Assembly (NCBI GenBank): GCA_006384855.1
Contig: VCJN01001640.1
Location: forward strand, 1 to 64,000
Source of the DNA: Tetraselmis striata
Lineage: Eukaryota > Chlorophyta > Chlorodendrophyceae > Chlorodendrales > Chlorodendraceae
Length of the DNA stretch: 64,000 nucleotides
Reading direction: 5' to 3'
Part shown: one piece after another, positions 1 to 12,700 of the stretch
Layout: each line of letters opens with the position of its first letter
Position numbering within the stretch: position 1 is the stretch's first letter
Notes under the pieces: generated by a model
What the model was told of the DNA's origin: nothing
The model's input: only the letters and a program-made list of their open reading frames with translations
Database searches by the model: none
Made by a program: the position numbers and the translations under genes

Positions 1-330
1 CACACACAATAGCAAAGCAGTTTTTAACCTGAGCGCCCTTGACCAGGGCGAGTAGGTATACAGCAAAATAACCATGATATCACATCTTTGTGGTATTCCG
101 TTACGAGTCTGGGCACATTCTGTAACATATTAACCGCCCATGGCCCCTCATTCTTTTACCGACCGGGTCTGTTTGGTATCGCCCAACGGCGCACTTCAAT
201 CTGTCCATTTCAGCTCCAAACATCGCCCGGACGGACAATAAGACACGGCCGAGTTATCGGCTGAAAACCTCAAGTTGTCTGATCAGCGTCCCAGCTTGTT
301 CTGCCACATGCCACCAGGCCCGGGGCGCAC
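1..330. other. no recognisable gene (IleRS intron or 3' flank)
   Basis: No exon was recognised in this stretch on either strand. The leftward IleRS gene must continue past the left edge, because its catalytic KMSKS half and anticodon-binding domain are not present here. The stretch is therefore probably intron of that gene. Confidence 0.4.
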
Positions 331-2564
331 CTCCGTCTGCTCGACCACGCCCGCCCAGCTGCTGCCAGAGTCAAACCACACGTCCATGGTGTCCTCGCCC
401 TTGCGCAGCCGGCCGGCCTCGCCCTGGTACTCTGGCGGCAGCAGGTCCGCGACCTCAGCCTGGAACCAGATGTCGGAGCCTTCTCGCCGCAACGAGGGCC
501 ACATGTGCGCGATGGTCCCCTCATTCATGAAGGGCCCTCGTCGGTGTCCTGTCGTAAAACACCGGGATGGGCACCCCCACTTGCGCTGGCGGCTGATGCA
601 CCAGTCGTTGCGCCCTCCGTCATGGCCGTGATGCGGCGCTTGTCCGACCTGGAGGCCGTGCGCGGCATGGCATGACATGCCGTCAGCGCGGCTGGCGAGC
701 GCAGAGCCATGCATTGCCGGACGAGCAAAAGCAAAACGTGGGTCATCACCGAATTGGGGCCGCATTGAGCACCCGGCGCGTAGCAAGGATGACAGGCGGG
801 TCAGCGCACCTCGGGGATCCACTTGACGCCCTCAATGGCGGCCAGCGCCTCGTCGCGGAACCCGTCCACGCTGGCAAACCACTGGCTGGTGGCGCGGAAG
901 ATGGTGGGCTTCTTGGTGCGCCAGTCGTACGGGTACTTGTGCGCGTACTTCTCCTGCTTCAGCAGGGCGCCCGCCGACGTGAGCGCCTGGATGACCGCGT
1001 CGTTGCCCTCATCCTGCACAAACTTGCCGACAAACTGCTCGCCGGCCTCCGAGGTGAAGCACCCCTCCGCGTCGACGGGCGAGAGAAGATCCAGGCCGTA
1101 CTTTAGCCCGACCTGCCCGCGGATTGGCGGCAGCAAACAGCGCCACCGTTAGCAACAAGTGCGGAACCTCAAATGCCCCAAATGGTCCGTTTGTGACGCC
1201 GGCGGCCGGGTGGTGATGTGCCGGCAGCCTGGGTGGCGGACCTGGTAGTCCTCCTGGCCGTGCCCGGGCGCCGTGTGCACGAGGCCCGTGCCGCTCTCCG
1301 TGGTGATGTAGTCGCCGCCCACGACCACCGGCGAGGAGCGGCTGTACAGGGGGTGCGTGTAGCTGGCGCCCTCCAGGTCCGCGCCCGTCAGCACCGCCAC
1401 CTTGGTGAGCGTGAGGCCCCACTTGTCGGCCAGGGTGTCGATGAGCTCCTCCGCCACGACGAGACGCGCCGACGCCAGGCTGCTCGCGCCCTCGCCGCTC
1501 GCCTCCACGACCGCGTACTTCAGGTCCCCGTTGACGGCGACCGCCTGGTTGGCGGGGATCGTCCAGGGTGTGGTGGTCCAGATCGCAAACGCGGCGCCCT
1601 CCAGCGCAGCGGCGGTCTCAGCGCTCGCGCCGGCCGGGGGAGCGGACAGCGGCATCGCCACGTAGATGCTGGGCGAGGTGTGCCCCTCCGGGTACTCCAG
1701 CTCCGCCTCGGCCAGCGCGGTGCCGGAGGACGGGCTCCAGTGCACGGGCTTGCGGCCTCGGTAGATGAAGCCGTTGAGCAGCATCTTGCCAAACACCTAG
1801 GTGGGAAAGTGTTGGGAAGGCTCAGCCGCTGACGAGTGCGCCCATGCACACCGCCCTCCCGCTCGCCATCGCCAGCGGGGCAAGCGCAGCGGCACCACGG
1901 CGAGAGTACCTCGAGCTGCTTAGCCTCGTACTCTGGCAGCAGGGTGAGGTACGGCTCCTCCCAGTCGCCCCAGATGCCGTAGCGGCGGAACTGGTCGCGC
2001 TGGGACTTCATGGTCTTCACGGCGAAGTCGCGCGCCTTGTAGCGCAGCTTGAGGGGGGTCAGGTTGGCGCGCGCCTCGTCGCTCATGGACTGCAGCACCT
2101 TGAGCTCGATGGGCAGGCCGTGGCAGTCCCAGCCAGGGCGGTACCGCACGCGGCGGCCCTGCAGCATCTGGTACCTGCATGGTGCCACACACCGCGGCGC
2201 TGTTGCTGCCCCCTGGCCGGGCAGCAGGGAAACAAGGCATCTGCCGACATGTGCGCAGGCAGGCGGACCTGTTGATGAAGTCCTTGAGGATCTTGTTGAG
2301 TGCATGTCCGATGTGGAGGTCACCGTTGGCGTACGGCGGCCCGTCATGCAGGGTGTACGGCTCGCCGGGGTTGTTCTTCATCAGTTCATTGTAAACATCC
2401 ATCTCCTGCCACAGCTTCTGAATCTCAGGCTCGCGCTGCACGCTGTTCGCGCGCAGGTTGAACTTGGTCTGCGGCAGCAGCACGGTGTCCTTGTAGTAGG
2501 ATGCCTCCTTCTTTGGCTTGGACTTCTTCTGGCTGGCATCGGCTCCCTTGCCGGCCCACACCAT
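331..2564 (-). CDS. ileS: isoleucyl-tRNA synthetase, bacterial/organellar type (5' part, 3' end off window)
   Basis: Charges tRNA-Ile in the plastid and/or mitochondrion. Five exons are supported by GT-AG sites with matching phases: 2564-2269, 2174-1910, 1796-1242, 1112-810 and 648-331. The first carries the class I HIGH signature ([13 protein letters not shown]) after a bacterial-type N-terminus. Exon 3 holds the start of the CP1 editing domain ([12 protein letters not shown] and [16 protein letters not shown]). Exon 5 has DWCISRQR and [13 protein letters not shown]. The KMSKS loop lies beyond the left edge. ATG 2564 follows a CAG acceptor, so an upstream exon with a targeting peptide is likely but not identified. 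Exon 5 keeps overall phase, yet the conserved blocks ITAMTEG and VPIPVFY read in another frame than their neighbours, implying compensating indels between about 530 and 650. These could be consensus errors or damage. Confidence 0.9.
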
Positions 2565-2569
2565 CACAC

Positions 2570-4427
2570 TGCGGCGGCCCGCAGCATCCAGCAGCCCAGA
2601 CCCCGCGCGCCAGGGGGATGCGCCCGAACGAACGTCCTTCCTGCCACTGCAAACGCGCCTCTCCTGTCAGTGCACGGGTCTGCGCTACGTGCCATTCCAT
2701 GAAGCTGCGCGTCATGGCCCGCCAAGGCCTCGTCACTGTACGGGGAGCGGGTAGCTGCTTCGCTGTCTCACCTGCTGCTCCGGAAGCTCGGGGCTGACGC
2801 GGTGACGGCCACCGGTGGCTTCACGGCGACCCGCACGGGAACAGCCAGCCCGGTGGTCTGAAACCACGTGTTGATCTTTGTCGCCATCCCCATGGCTTCC
2901 GAGCTGGCGCCGAAACCTGGCACACGCAGTAGTGGCACACTTCAATATTCGCCCAGGCATCGGCAGGTAGGACAACTCCCCCCCCCCCCCCCCCCCCCCC
3001 CCGCCCCCACACCTCCTTGCAACCTCTCGACTACCAGTTATATCCGCGTTCACCGAGCTCATTCCATCGCCATGTTTTGATTCGTCTCGATTCACTCGGT
3101 ATCACTTCCTTGCCGCAGTTCGGAAAGTATAAGTCTGGCTCGAGCTTGCTTCGCAACAGAGGCGGCGCGGCTCGCACTGGCGACCAAATGGCCAGCCAAT
3201 TGTGAAACCGGCCCCGCGGCGATGCGGGAAATGGCCGTGCGGACAGGGTTACCACCTGACGAATCACGCGACCCTCGGGACCCTCAGGCTCGCACAGCGC
3301 CCGTGCACAGGGCTGCAGAGGTGTCTGACGCAGAGGGCGCGACAGCGGATGTAGTTTGTGGTCTGCTCGGCTGCACGTCATCGCACCTGTCGTCTATCGC
3401 ACCTCTCGCGTGGGTGGCCGCCGCCCCCCATCAGCTCGGCTTCCAGCAGCACTCCTTTGGATAGTCCACGTACCACGTCGCGCGTCTGCTCGCAACGAGA
3501 TGTTGCGACGACCGTCGATGAGGATGTAAACATATCAGTGGGACTGCGTGGCACCATCAGCGTGCAGGACGAAGTGTTTATATAAGAAATATTGTATACG
3601 AAAGTACACCTATCAGTGCTGATGATAGTACGTCACTGTTCTCGTGCGCACGACGACGGAGCAGCAAGCTCGGCGGCCTGCGATTCCTCCGCCGCCCAGC
3701 GAGCCATTCATCACGCAGCCCGCCAAGCACACGACACCCATCTCCTGCACGCCACCCTCGCACGCCAGCCGACGCGTGTCTGTATCCTCTATCGAGCGGC
3801 ACGCGGCTTGACTAGCACTTTTGGCCCGCACGGACTCGACGGTGAGAGCAGCGGCAGCCTGGTCCCTGATGCGTGCGTGCGTGCTGCGAATAGCGACCAG
3901 TTACGGGGTACCAGAGTACATACCTACCCCTACAGCCCGACAGTGCCAGTAGGTGGGGCAGAAGAGCCGAGACGCTGAGGTCGAGCTCTCCTTAGCTGCA
4001 CAGTTGGCGCCTCGGACCGGAACAGAAAGAATCCGGTGGCCGAGACTAGGCGTGGCACTCTCGGGCCGGGTGTGGCTTGCGGCCCTGCGAACCTAGTTGG
4101 AGGGACGTATCGACTGCGCAGTGCATACCCGCAGGAGCCAGCTGGCTTGTAGCATGGCCCCGTCCTTGGAGGGCAGTATCATCACTGACCGGGACGGAAT
4201 CACAGCGAAGGAGCAAGCGCACGAGGCCGAGGAATGGTGGTGGTGGATAATTGGGGGGGGGGGGGGGGGGGGGGGCTGTTAATTGTAGTCAAGCGCCTAG
4301 TGCCCGGTGTCGCCCGCGTTGAAATTGGCGGCGATCAAAATGGCTCTCTCCGGCGTTGGGGGGGCTGAAGCTCACCGGCATGTGTGTGTTTGGGTACAGG
4401 TGTGCGTACCCGCGCACGGCCTTCACG
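2570..4427. other. intergenic, no supported gene; C-tract and G-tract
   Basis: Lies between the leftward IleRS and the rightward HIG1 gene. It should contain the IleRS promoter and probably its targeting-peptide exon, but no exon is convincing. A C-run of about 22 nt lies near 2980-3001 and a G-run of about 25 nt near 4252-4276, upstream of the HIG1 start. Confidence 0.5.
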
Positions 4428-5136
4428 ATGCCTGGCAAACCGGAGTCCTCCCTGTATGACATGAGCGAAATGGAGGCGGAGCTCTTCCCCCAGAAGGGGA
4501 AACGCAACCCTCTGGTTCTGGTCGGTGAGTGGCCCTCGCCGCGCTGCCAGACGTGCACGTGACAGCCGCTTGCCCTTGCACCTCAGGAGCTTACTAGCAC
4601 TGCTGATGCACAACCCGGCGTCGCAGGGGCATTCACAACGGCGGGCGTCCTCATGGCGGGGCTCATCTCATTCCACAAGGTGAGCCGCCCGCGTTCACCG
4701 GACCGCAACTCACTGATGGCCCTTCATCTGTCGGTGGCGTGCTGACTGCCTCATGTGTACGGTGGCGGCAGGGAAACCAGGGGATGTCGCAAACCATGAT
4801 GAGGGCCCGCGTCGTGGCTCAGGTGAGGATGCGCTGCCCCCGTGCCCACAGTGCAAAGAGGCTGTCCGTCTACTCAATTTCATATACTTTGCCAGTCAGA
4901 TTGGCGGATGTATACTGCCCGGCCAGGGTGTGGGGGGGAGTAAAGAGGTGTATTGCTGCTCCTGATGTAGCTGCCTGATGGCGGGGCGCCCGAGACAGGC
5001 ATAGGATTGCTCTGACACCGCGCTCGCGCTTCTGGCGGCGCGGCAGGGGGCGACCGTGGCGCTGATGGTCGGCACCTCGGGCTACCTGTCCGACAACCTC
5101 TTGTTCGGCGGCTCCAAGAGCGAGGAGTCGCCATGA
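4428..5136 (+). CDS. HIG1-domain mitochondrial inner-membrane protein (RCF1/HIGD family)
   Basis: Small respiratory-supercomplex factor of the HIG1 family, which associates with cytochrome c oxidase in the mitochondrial inner membrane. Four exons in consistent phase: 4428-4524, 4627-4679, 4772-4822 and 5047-5136, giving a 96-aa protein ending in TGA. The protein runs from a short acidic N-terminus into a first membrane helix (VLMAGLISF). The family signature follows: a short basic loop with a QxMMRARVxAQG pattern, then a second helix (TVALMVGTSGY). Length and two-helix topology fit the family. Introns are 92-224 bp with GTGAG-type donors. Start ATG 4428 is the first in-frame Met giving a normal-length protein. 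Confident in the family; the exact paralogue is not resolved. Confidence 0.87.
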
Positions 5137-5476
5137 GGACCTGCCCGCTCCTGCGGCAACCCTGTAACACAACGCCCGTGCCACGTCATGCTGCCTGACC
5201 CAATAACGCACCTGTGGCAGGTAATCCAACATGGTAATCCCCTCTGGCTGCCTCTCATGGCGCCTGGGCTGCCAACGGACACCATTCCAGCAGGATAACG
5301 ATGATGCGCTGCGGTTGATGCACATCCCCGCTTGGGAAGTTATTAAATGGGTACACACTGAAACGGGCAGTGCACGCGCCATGCTGGTAGGGCTTTGTGG
5401 TCAGTGATAAACATAGGGCAATGGACCGCGCTAATCCTGGCCCCGACGTGGCCCCCTAGCTTACTGATGGGTGGTT
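5137..5476. other. intergenic between convergent genes
   Basis: Stretch between the 3' end of the HIG1 gene and the 3' end of the leftward EF-hand gene. It presumably holds both 3' UTRs. No ORF, repeat or RNA gene was recognised. Confidence 0.5.
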
Positions 5477-7529
5477 TCACATGAGCCCCCGGACCAAGGC
5501 AATGTCCGCGGCAACCTGCTCAGACGTCCTCTCCTGCCCGGACGCGTACCGTGCCGATGTGGGCAGCGGCCGGTACAGCGGGGTGGCGGCCTTCATTATG
5601 GTCTTGCGGTACACGGCGCCGGTGCGGCTTGCTGCGGTGAACCCCGTGGACGACGCAGGCATCGCGGACTGCGGGCGCTGCGGGCGCAGCTGGCCAGAGG
5701 CAGCCGAGCGCGCCTTGGCGCCGGCGGCGCTCTGGGGGCGCACAGCGGCGCCGCTCCCGTACCTGCCGGCCACGGGCTGCTTGTCGCCGGTGCTCACCGT
5801 CCCGGCCGTGGACAGGTGCTGGGTGAGGCCCAGCATGGTGGGGTCCGTGCCGGCGCGCCACTGCTGGTTGATGCGCACGCTGTCCGCCGTGTGCCCCATC
5901 CGCCCAAACCAGTACTTCGGCTTCCCGACCTCGCTGGTGTGCACCTTCTTGTACGATGTTGTCTGCGCAGCGGCGGCGAGCTTGGCCCGCGAGTCGGCAT
6001 GCCGCCCCGCGGTGGCCACGACCTCGGCAATGCTGGCGTAGTGCGGCCCGGCGCTTGGTGGGCGCGGGCTCCGCCCCGCCGGGGGCGACGGATTGACATA
6101 GCCCGACGCTGCGCTCGCTGTGGAGCATCCCTGCAAACAGCACACCCACCGCATGCAATCAAGTCAACAAGGGAGGGGGGGGGGGGGGGGGGGGTTAGGG
6201 TTTGTGTGTTACCCTAAAACCCATAATCCTAAAATCGGCAGGTCATTGCCCATGCCTCTGACCGCTCACAGTGAGTGGGCAAAAGGGGGGTCGCACCGAG
6301 TGTGGAGTGTCGCCAGTGTTGCCCGCAGAAACACCTGGCCCAGCAGCTGGTCGCCCGCTAGCGGGGCGCGCCGCTCGATGGCCCGAGGCGGCGGTCCCTG
6401 GCGCGCTCGCAGGCCGCGAGGAGCGATACGTCGAGTGCAAGGAGCCGCTGCTGCCTGCCCGCGACGGTGTACGCGCGCTAGCGGAGGACCTGCCGCTGGC
6501 TGCCTGGGGCCGGGCACTGGCCATCCTGGCGGTGGCATTGGCGGACAGCGCGCTGACAAAGGGCTTGTAGTCCAGCAGCCCCGCCCCAGACGAGAGACCA
6601 GCCTGCAGCTGCCCTATCTCAGCGCTCGCCAGGTTGAGCCCTGAGCCCTGGACAGCTCTCTCAAACTCACTCGCGCTGATCTGGCCGCTGCCGTCTTGGT
6701 CTTGCTGCGCCAGCTTGGACTTTAGCGCGCGTACGGTGGTGGTGTCCGTGCGGATGCCGCCCATGACGGCGGCAGCCGCCACGGCACTGTCGCGCTGGTG
6801 GTCTGACCACGCGACCTTGGCGGCATGGTGGCTGACCGGCAGGCGGGACACGTAGCTTGACGGGCTGGTGCCCGAGATGTCGGAGGTGCAGTTGGTGGCG
6901 CGGAATTGGCGCCTGTCGAACCTCCTGGCGAAGGGGTCGTTCAGGTTGCCGGCTTGCCTCCAGGTGCGCGCGCCCCGGATGTCGTCCACCTCCAGGCTCA
7001 TGTCCATGAAGTCTCCGCCGGGGCGCTCGTTTGTGCGGGGCCGCGGCTTGGAGCCCTCAACGTCGCCGTCGGGGTACCCATCACGAGGGGCAATGACCGG
7101 CCCGCTTTTCGTGTTGATGTCGGCGCAGCCCATGGTGTCACGCTGCCCTGCGCTCGTGCCCATGTGCCGGCGGTAAGAGGGCCGGTACCCCGGAGCGGCG
7201 CCCTCGATGTCCTCCGCCCCAAGCGTGGTGAACCCCGGCCGAGTGCGATTGTACTGCTTGGTGGAGGCGCCCTCGATGTCGGTGATGTCGATGTTGTCCC
7301 GAATGAACGTGTCCGGCGCTGGCTGGGGGCTCCAGTCCAGCGAGTGGCCCGGCAGGTCGTACTCCGGCTGCAGCGGGTTTGTACCTCGTGGGTGGCTGCG
7401 GTAGGCGTCCTGGGCCGGCGTGGCGCCCGGGATGTCCTGGGTGTTCAGGGCGAGCTCGGGCCGCGAGGTCTCCTTGGGGTGCAGCTGCGTGGGGTACATG
7501 TACCTCTCCGTGGTCCAGATCTTTGACAT
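5477..7529 (-). CDS. EF-hand flagellar-type protein with repeated D-I-x-G-A motifs
   Basis: Two exons joined in phase: 7529-6335 and 6117-5477 (acceptor chosen to keep frame), about 611 aa, TGA stop. The N-terminal 200 residues are Pro/Tyr/Arg-rich and contain at least five spaced copies of a D-I-x-G-A/T motif (DIPGATP, DIEGAS, DIEGAAPGY, DIRGARTW, DISGTSP). Around residue 285 is one canonical EF-hand loop (D-Q-D-G-S-G-Q-I-S-A-S-E), followed by a degenerate partner. The C-terminal part is low-complexity Ser/Ala/Arg/Pro, ending in a Tyr/Lys/Thr-rich tail. No signal peptide or membrane helix. Such EF-hand proteins with short evenly spaced motifs occur among cilium/flagellum microtubule-associated proteins; that role is inferred. 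The intron holds a C-tract on the sense strand. Confidence 0.7.
6175..6194 (-). repeat. C-tract in the EF-hand gene intron
   Basis: Unbroken run of about 20 G on the plus strand, so C on the sense strand of the leftward gene. It lies in the intron, about 60-75 nt before the acceptor, and follows the sense-strand C rule seen in other introns here. Confidence 0.8.
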
Positions 7530-9768
7530 GTGCTCCTGAGGACCAGCGGGCCAACACTGGATCAGGCCTATCCACAGGGCCGCGCTGTGCCGTACCGCTC
7601 AGCGCTGCCATGTAAGCAGCAGGGGATCAAGCGGCTGTCACACACGGCCGGCCGCTGCCTGCCAACCAAGCCGCGTTGTGCGGGATCCAATCAAGCAGTG
7701 GAGCTACCTTTGCCTCGTCACCACGGTTGGTGAGAATGCTGAAGGATTGTGACTGCGCCCCATCGATCCCTAAGCCGGAACATTGCAGCGCCCCCTCCTC
7801 AACTCCCCCGTGTGCATGGCCCAGGCAGACTTTCCATATTGACATGAAAAAAACAAATTCACAAAGAGAATCAAAAAAAAACTTTACCTTTCGTCGTGAC
7901 TGATCCAAACCACAATGGATCCTCCGCCCGCTTGGCAGGAGGGGGGATGAGCCTTGCGAAGCACATTCAATGGAGTGTCAATGCCGTGTCGGTGCTAGAT
8001 TCAAACTAATGCAAACACATTGAAAACTTTAGTGACTGAAATGTGAGTTAGATGTGCGAAGACGAGGGTCGCTAGAAACCTGTGCAATCCTGGAATTTGC
8101 CTTCGTCCTAATGGATAATGTCAGAATCCTCTCGCATGCACTCGTTGCTGAGACCTCGCCGTTGCTGACCCACATTGCATATTCACATGGCATGGCATAC
8201 AGATGGGCGATGCTGCCTATCGACTATGCGAGCTCGCTGCACGGACCACTGCACTGGAAGACTTGCATCAAACCCAATCCAGTGGCAACGGGTCCCCGCT
8301 CTGCTGATAAACACCTCGGAAGATGTGATTTTAAATAGGTTGGCGGCTGTGGCGTGGGGAATTCTGCAGAGTTGTGTGGCGAGTTAAAGGGAGGCGGGGG
8401 CACACCGTTTATCGTCGGCTGGCCGCAAGGTATCCAGGTACATGCTCCGCGGCTGGTACGCGGGCTCCTCCACATGCGCGCCAGCGATGTCCGCCAATGC
8501 CCCCATGGCGGAAGTTTTATTTCACAAGTGTGGAATGGAGACTGGCTGCAGGCGGTGCCCAAGGCGATCCTGACCCGGGAGGTCAGTGCGAGTTGGATAT
8601 GACGTCACGAGCCGCTCCCCCGGTGAGCCGCGGCTCAATGCCGGCTTTGTTGATCGCGCGGCACGACAGCGCAGTGTCGGACAGCTGACCGCCCCGCAAC
8701 CGGGATGCCTCGGCCGGGGGCTGCACCGTGCAGTGCTAGATGGATTTGCTTCGCTGCCGCAAATGGCCACCAGGACCGGGCCCACGCGGCTATGATGGTG
8801 AGCATGCCGCACGGAACGTGCATGCCGCATTTGACGTGAGCGGACGCGCGCGCAGGAAAGCGGGGCCCTTTAACGGCATTTCAACTAGCCCGTACCCCTA
8901 TTCCACTTGCACTTAACCCGTACTCGCAATACTCGTAGTCGTAGTACATCAAAAATAGGGAGAAACATATTTGAAATGAACATACTCGGTAATTTATGAA
9001 TACTTGCGACTTGCTAAAATACATGGACTAAACTGACCAAAAACACTAAACCAGCCGGACTAAACTAATGGACTAAACCGCAAATTTTACGATGCACTTC
9101 ATTCGTTCGGCCTTTTCATCGCCGCGCGTACTCGCGATGACGACGGTCTGCTTAAATGTAAGCTTTTTCCTTCCCCAGTACTTTCCGTGCATTCACTTGA
9201 CGCTCTCCCTGTATTAACCAAAAATAATTAGACGACGGTCAGGTGACGCATTACTGTACTACGACTCGTACAGCACACGCCGTTGTTTGCTTGCTGCAGT
9301 TTTGCGCGTCATCAGCCGCGCCTTCTACTCCGTCCCCCGAGTCAGGACTTACCTCCGGCTGCAGGAGGAGAGCAGCACTCGCAGGTGGCACTCCGACAGC
9401 CCAGTCCCGCCCTTACCAACGCCACTGGTGCATTTACATCAGGGCACTGTCGAAGCTGACGCAGGAGCCACGCCGCTCGACTCAGCGCCACAGCAACATA
9501 GCGACTATAATAACGAAGTCGGGGCTGTGGCAAGCTAGGTTGCGGTCGGGATAGGCGCGCGCGCACACGTTGCGACTCGGCCTGTAGCGGTTGAAGTGTG
9601 TCAGCAACACCCTTGGGTGGCGTGTTCAGATGCGACGGTGCGCCAGGAAGGATGGCGCACGGTCGCGTTAGCAGTGCGGCGGGCGCAGCAGCCGCGGGCT
9701 GCGCTGCGTGAGCGGCCTCAGCGCGCACTCCCGCGAGCCATCGGGCGCTCTCGTTAGCGGCAGCCGCC
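7530..9768. other. intergenic, no supported gene
   Basis: Separates the divergent EF-hand (-) and sialidase-fold (+) genes, so both promoters should lie here. Short ORFs exist (for example an 83-aa one at 9287-9538), but none shows a recognisable domain or splice context. The part from about 8890 to 9240 is AT-richer and has short GGACTAAAC-like repeats near 9025-9080. Confidence 0.45.
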
Positions 9769-12700
9769 ATGCGCTCCCCAACCCTACGCGCCCCCGCCAG
9801 CATGCCGCCCGAATCACCGATTCCGGCAATACACAGCCCCCGGGGCCACTTTGGCGTCCGCCATCGGACGCTGTCAGGCAAAGCGCTGCATCGGTATGTC
9901 AGCGCGCGCTCCGTGCTGGGGGTGTCTCTGCTGGCGGTGGCGCTGCTGGTGTTTGGACAACTGGGGGCGCACCCCAGGCAACAGGTGAGCGGCCAGCCCG
10001 CCGACACCCGGGCTGAAACAGAAGAGCTGCGTAGAGTATGCCGCATGCCGCATGCTGTCCCTTGCCCTTGCGATCTGATCGCTGGCAGTGTTCGCCTGGC
10101 ATGTTGCCTTGCTGGACATGCTGCCTGCCAACCACCGCATGCCAACTGCGCGCTCTGCTCTTTCCTCAGTCCTGCTGCATGCCTGCCCCTCCCCCGGACA
10201 GACCACCGTAGACGGCGTGCCGCTGGTACACCCCGGGCGCCCGGGCAGCAGCGATGACGCGCATGAGGGGATGCACCGCCCTGGCAACCACGGCAGCGAC
10301 GCGGACGAGAGACTGGCGCACGTGTTGGCGGAGGGCCGCGCGCCGGAGCGTGCGGACGGCATCCATTCGCAGCTGCAACCACCGCACCCACCACCAAAGC
10401 CAAAGGCGAGTGCACGCATACACGGCAGTAGTCCACGCTGATGCCACTGCGTGCCGCGCTATCTGCCTGGGCACGTGGCCGCTGCGCCAAGCTGCGTGTT
10501 CAGGTTTTTGTTGATGATGGACGCATTAGGACATCACTGCGGGATGGCTTATCTGCCAGCTGATTTGTAGGTTGTTTATACACAACCAGCTACCTGGTCC
10601 TGCACCGCCCGCCGGCCCTGCACTCTTCCCAGCACGCAGGCATGTGGCGCGCGCCATCACGCCCCCAAGTGACGTAGCCGCTGCCTGTGTGTTGGCTGCA
10701 GGAGCACTCGAACCGCATAGAGAGCGAGAGCTCGCTCTTTGCTGCGCTGCGCCAGAAGCGGCAGGCCGTCGTCGCCGGGGCGGAAGCGACGTCGCCAAGG
10801 AAGGTGCCGCCGGGGCACGCGGCGCACGTGAAGGGCGGCTCCGCACGGTCAGCGCGCGGCAAGGCTGGGGGAGGCCAGGCGGCCGCGGCGGTGGACCCGC
10901 TGCTCAGCCCGAGGACGCCCAGGGAGGAGGTTGCCCCTTCCCCCCTTCACTCTTGCCTGGAATAAGCTCAACCCGGGACATAACACTGTTACAATGAATC
11001 GGGTCCACAGGCGGCAAACACAATGACTGCTTCTGCGCCATCATTGGAGATGCCGTGACATTGTCATGCTTAATTCTGACATGTATATATATATATATAT
11101 ATGAATATATGCATGTGTAAAAATTTGTATATAAATCTCTATATAATATATATATTTCCTTTTCTTCACATGGAGGGGGCGGAACACCAAGATATGCAGT
11201 GAACCCAAAGCATGGCCGTGCTCTATATTCTAAGCCATGTGCAAGGGGGGGCCTGCATGTTTGCCTGCACGCGTCTGAGGTCGGGTCATACGGCACGCTG
11301 CTGCCCCGCAGGACGTGTTCTTCCCGCTTGCCGTGGGCGAGCGGGAGTGGTTTGAGTGGGATCAGAGCACCGCGCACGAATACGTCTCCAACCTCACAAA
11401 CATCTGCAGGTGCCCCCCCCCCCCCCCCCCCCCACCGCACACACACCCCATCTGCGTGACTCGCTTGCGGACGTATTGATGTGTTTGATCGTGATTTGCT
11501 TCGGACCGCGCAGCCGCATGCCGTGGGAGCTGATGCACCACGGGGACAAGGAGGACTTTTTCAAGGACCGCCCCGCGTGCCGCTACCTCAACTCGTGCGA
11601 TGGGGAGCTCCCGCCGGTGGAGGAGTCAAAGGTCAGGCGGGCAGACAAAGGTGGCGCAGGGCCGCCGTGTCCCGCCCCCTCGCATCTGAGGGGCCGCGCC
11701 CCCGCGCCCGCAGGTGTCCATGGAGTACGCGGGCTACATCGAGCAGTACTCCGACAAGATCCGCTACATGCACATGGCCATGCTCGCGCAGCTGCCCACC
11801 GGCACCTTCCTCTCGGCGTGGCAGGCGTCGCCCATCGTGCTGGACGACCTGCAGGTGCTGCGCGGCCCGCACACCCAGGGGACCTCCCCGTGCCCCCGCG
11901 CGGGATGCGCACCCGCCGCCTCCGCACGCGTTGACTCTGACGGTCGGCTCTGACGCGGGCGGCGCGCGCTGCGGCATCAGGAGCAAGACCGGCTGGCGAT
12001 CGAGGGGCTGGACCTGCAGCACATCCGCATGTCCTACAGCAAAGACACCGAGGGGCGGCTCTGGAGCGCGTCCAAGCGCGTGCCCATCCCGCAGAAAGGT
12101 GACCCGTGCCCCCGGCGCTGCCGCGCAACTCGTGCCGCCCGCGGTCCTGCGCCCCTCCGTGCCCCGGAGCCCCGCGGGGCGGCCTCACGCCGCCAGCCCG
12201 TGTGGTCGCAGCCGCCCTGTGGAGCCCCGTCCTCCACGTGGACCACGCCGGCAGGGCGTGGCTCTTCTACTCCGAGTCCGCCGCGTGTCGAAAGTCGCAC
12301 GTCTGCAACCCCTGCGTGCCGAGGCTGCGGCACCCCTGCCGGCAGAAGGCGCTGTGGGAGACGGAGGTACGCGCGCTCCATTGAGACATGCCGTGCCGTG
12401 CCAATCTTTGGGGCTGTCTGCTGGCGACTCTCGGCCACCCTACCTACCGCCATCTTGCCTTGCGTTTTCGTGTTCCGGGTGACCCTGCTCATACCGGACA
12501 GTAAGGCAAATCGACATTACTCAGGCAAATCGACGTTATCATCCGAAATCGCCACGGGTATAGCGTGGGATTCCCTCCTTGAGGGTGCACTGATTTCTTT
12601 TCGTGTTTGCGGCCCGCGCACCTGATCACTGCTATTGTTGCTTGCTTTTCGCGCCGGCATGCTGTACTGCAGAGTAACGCTGCCTGTTCCCACGATGTTC

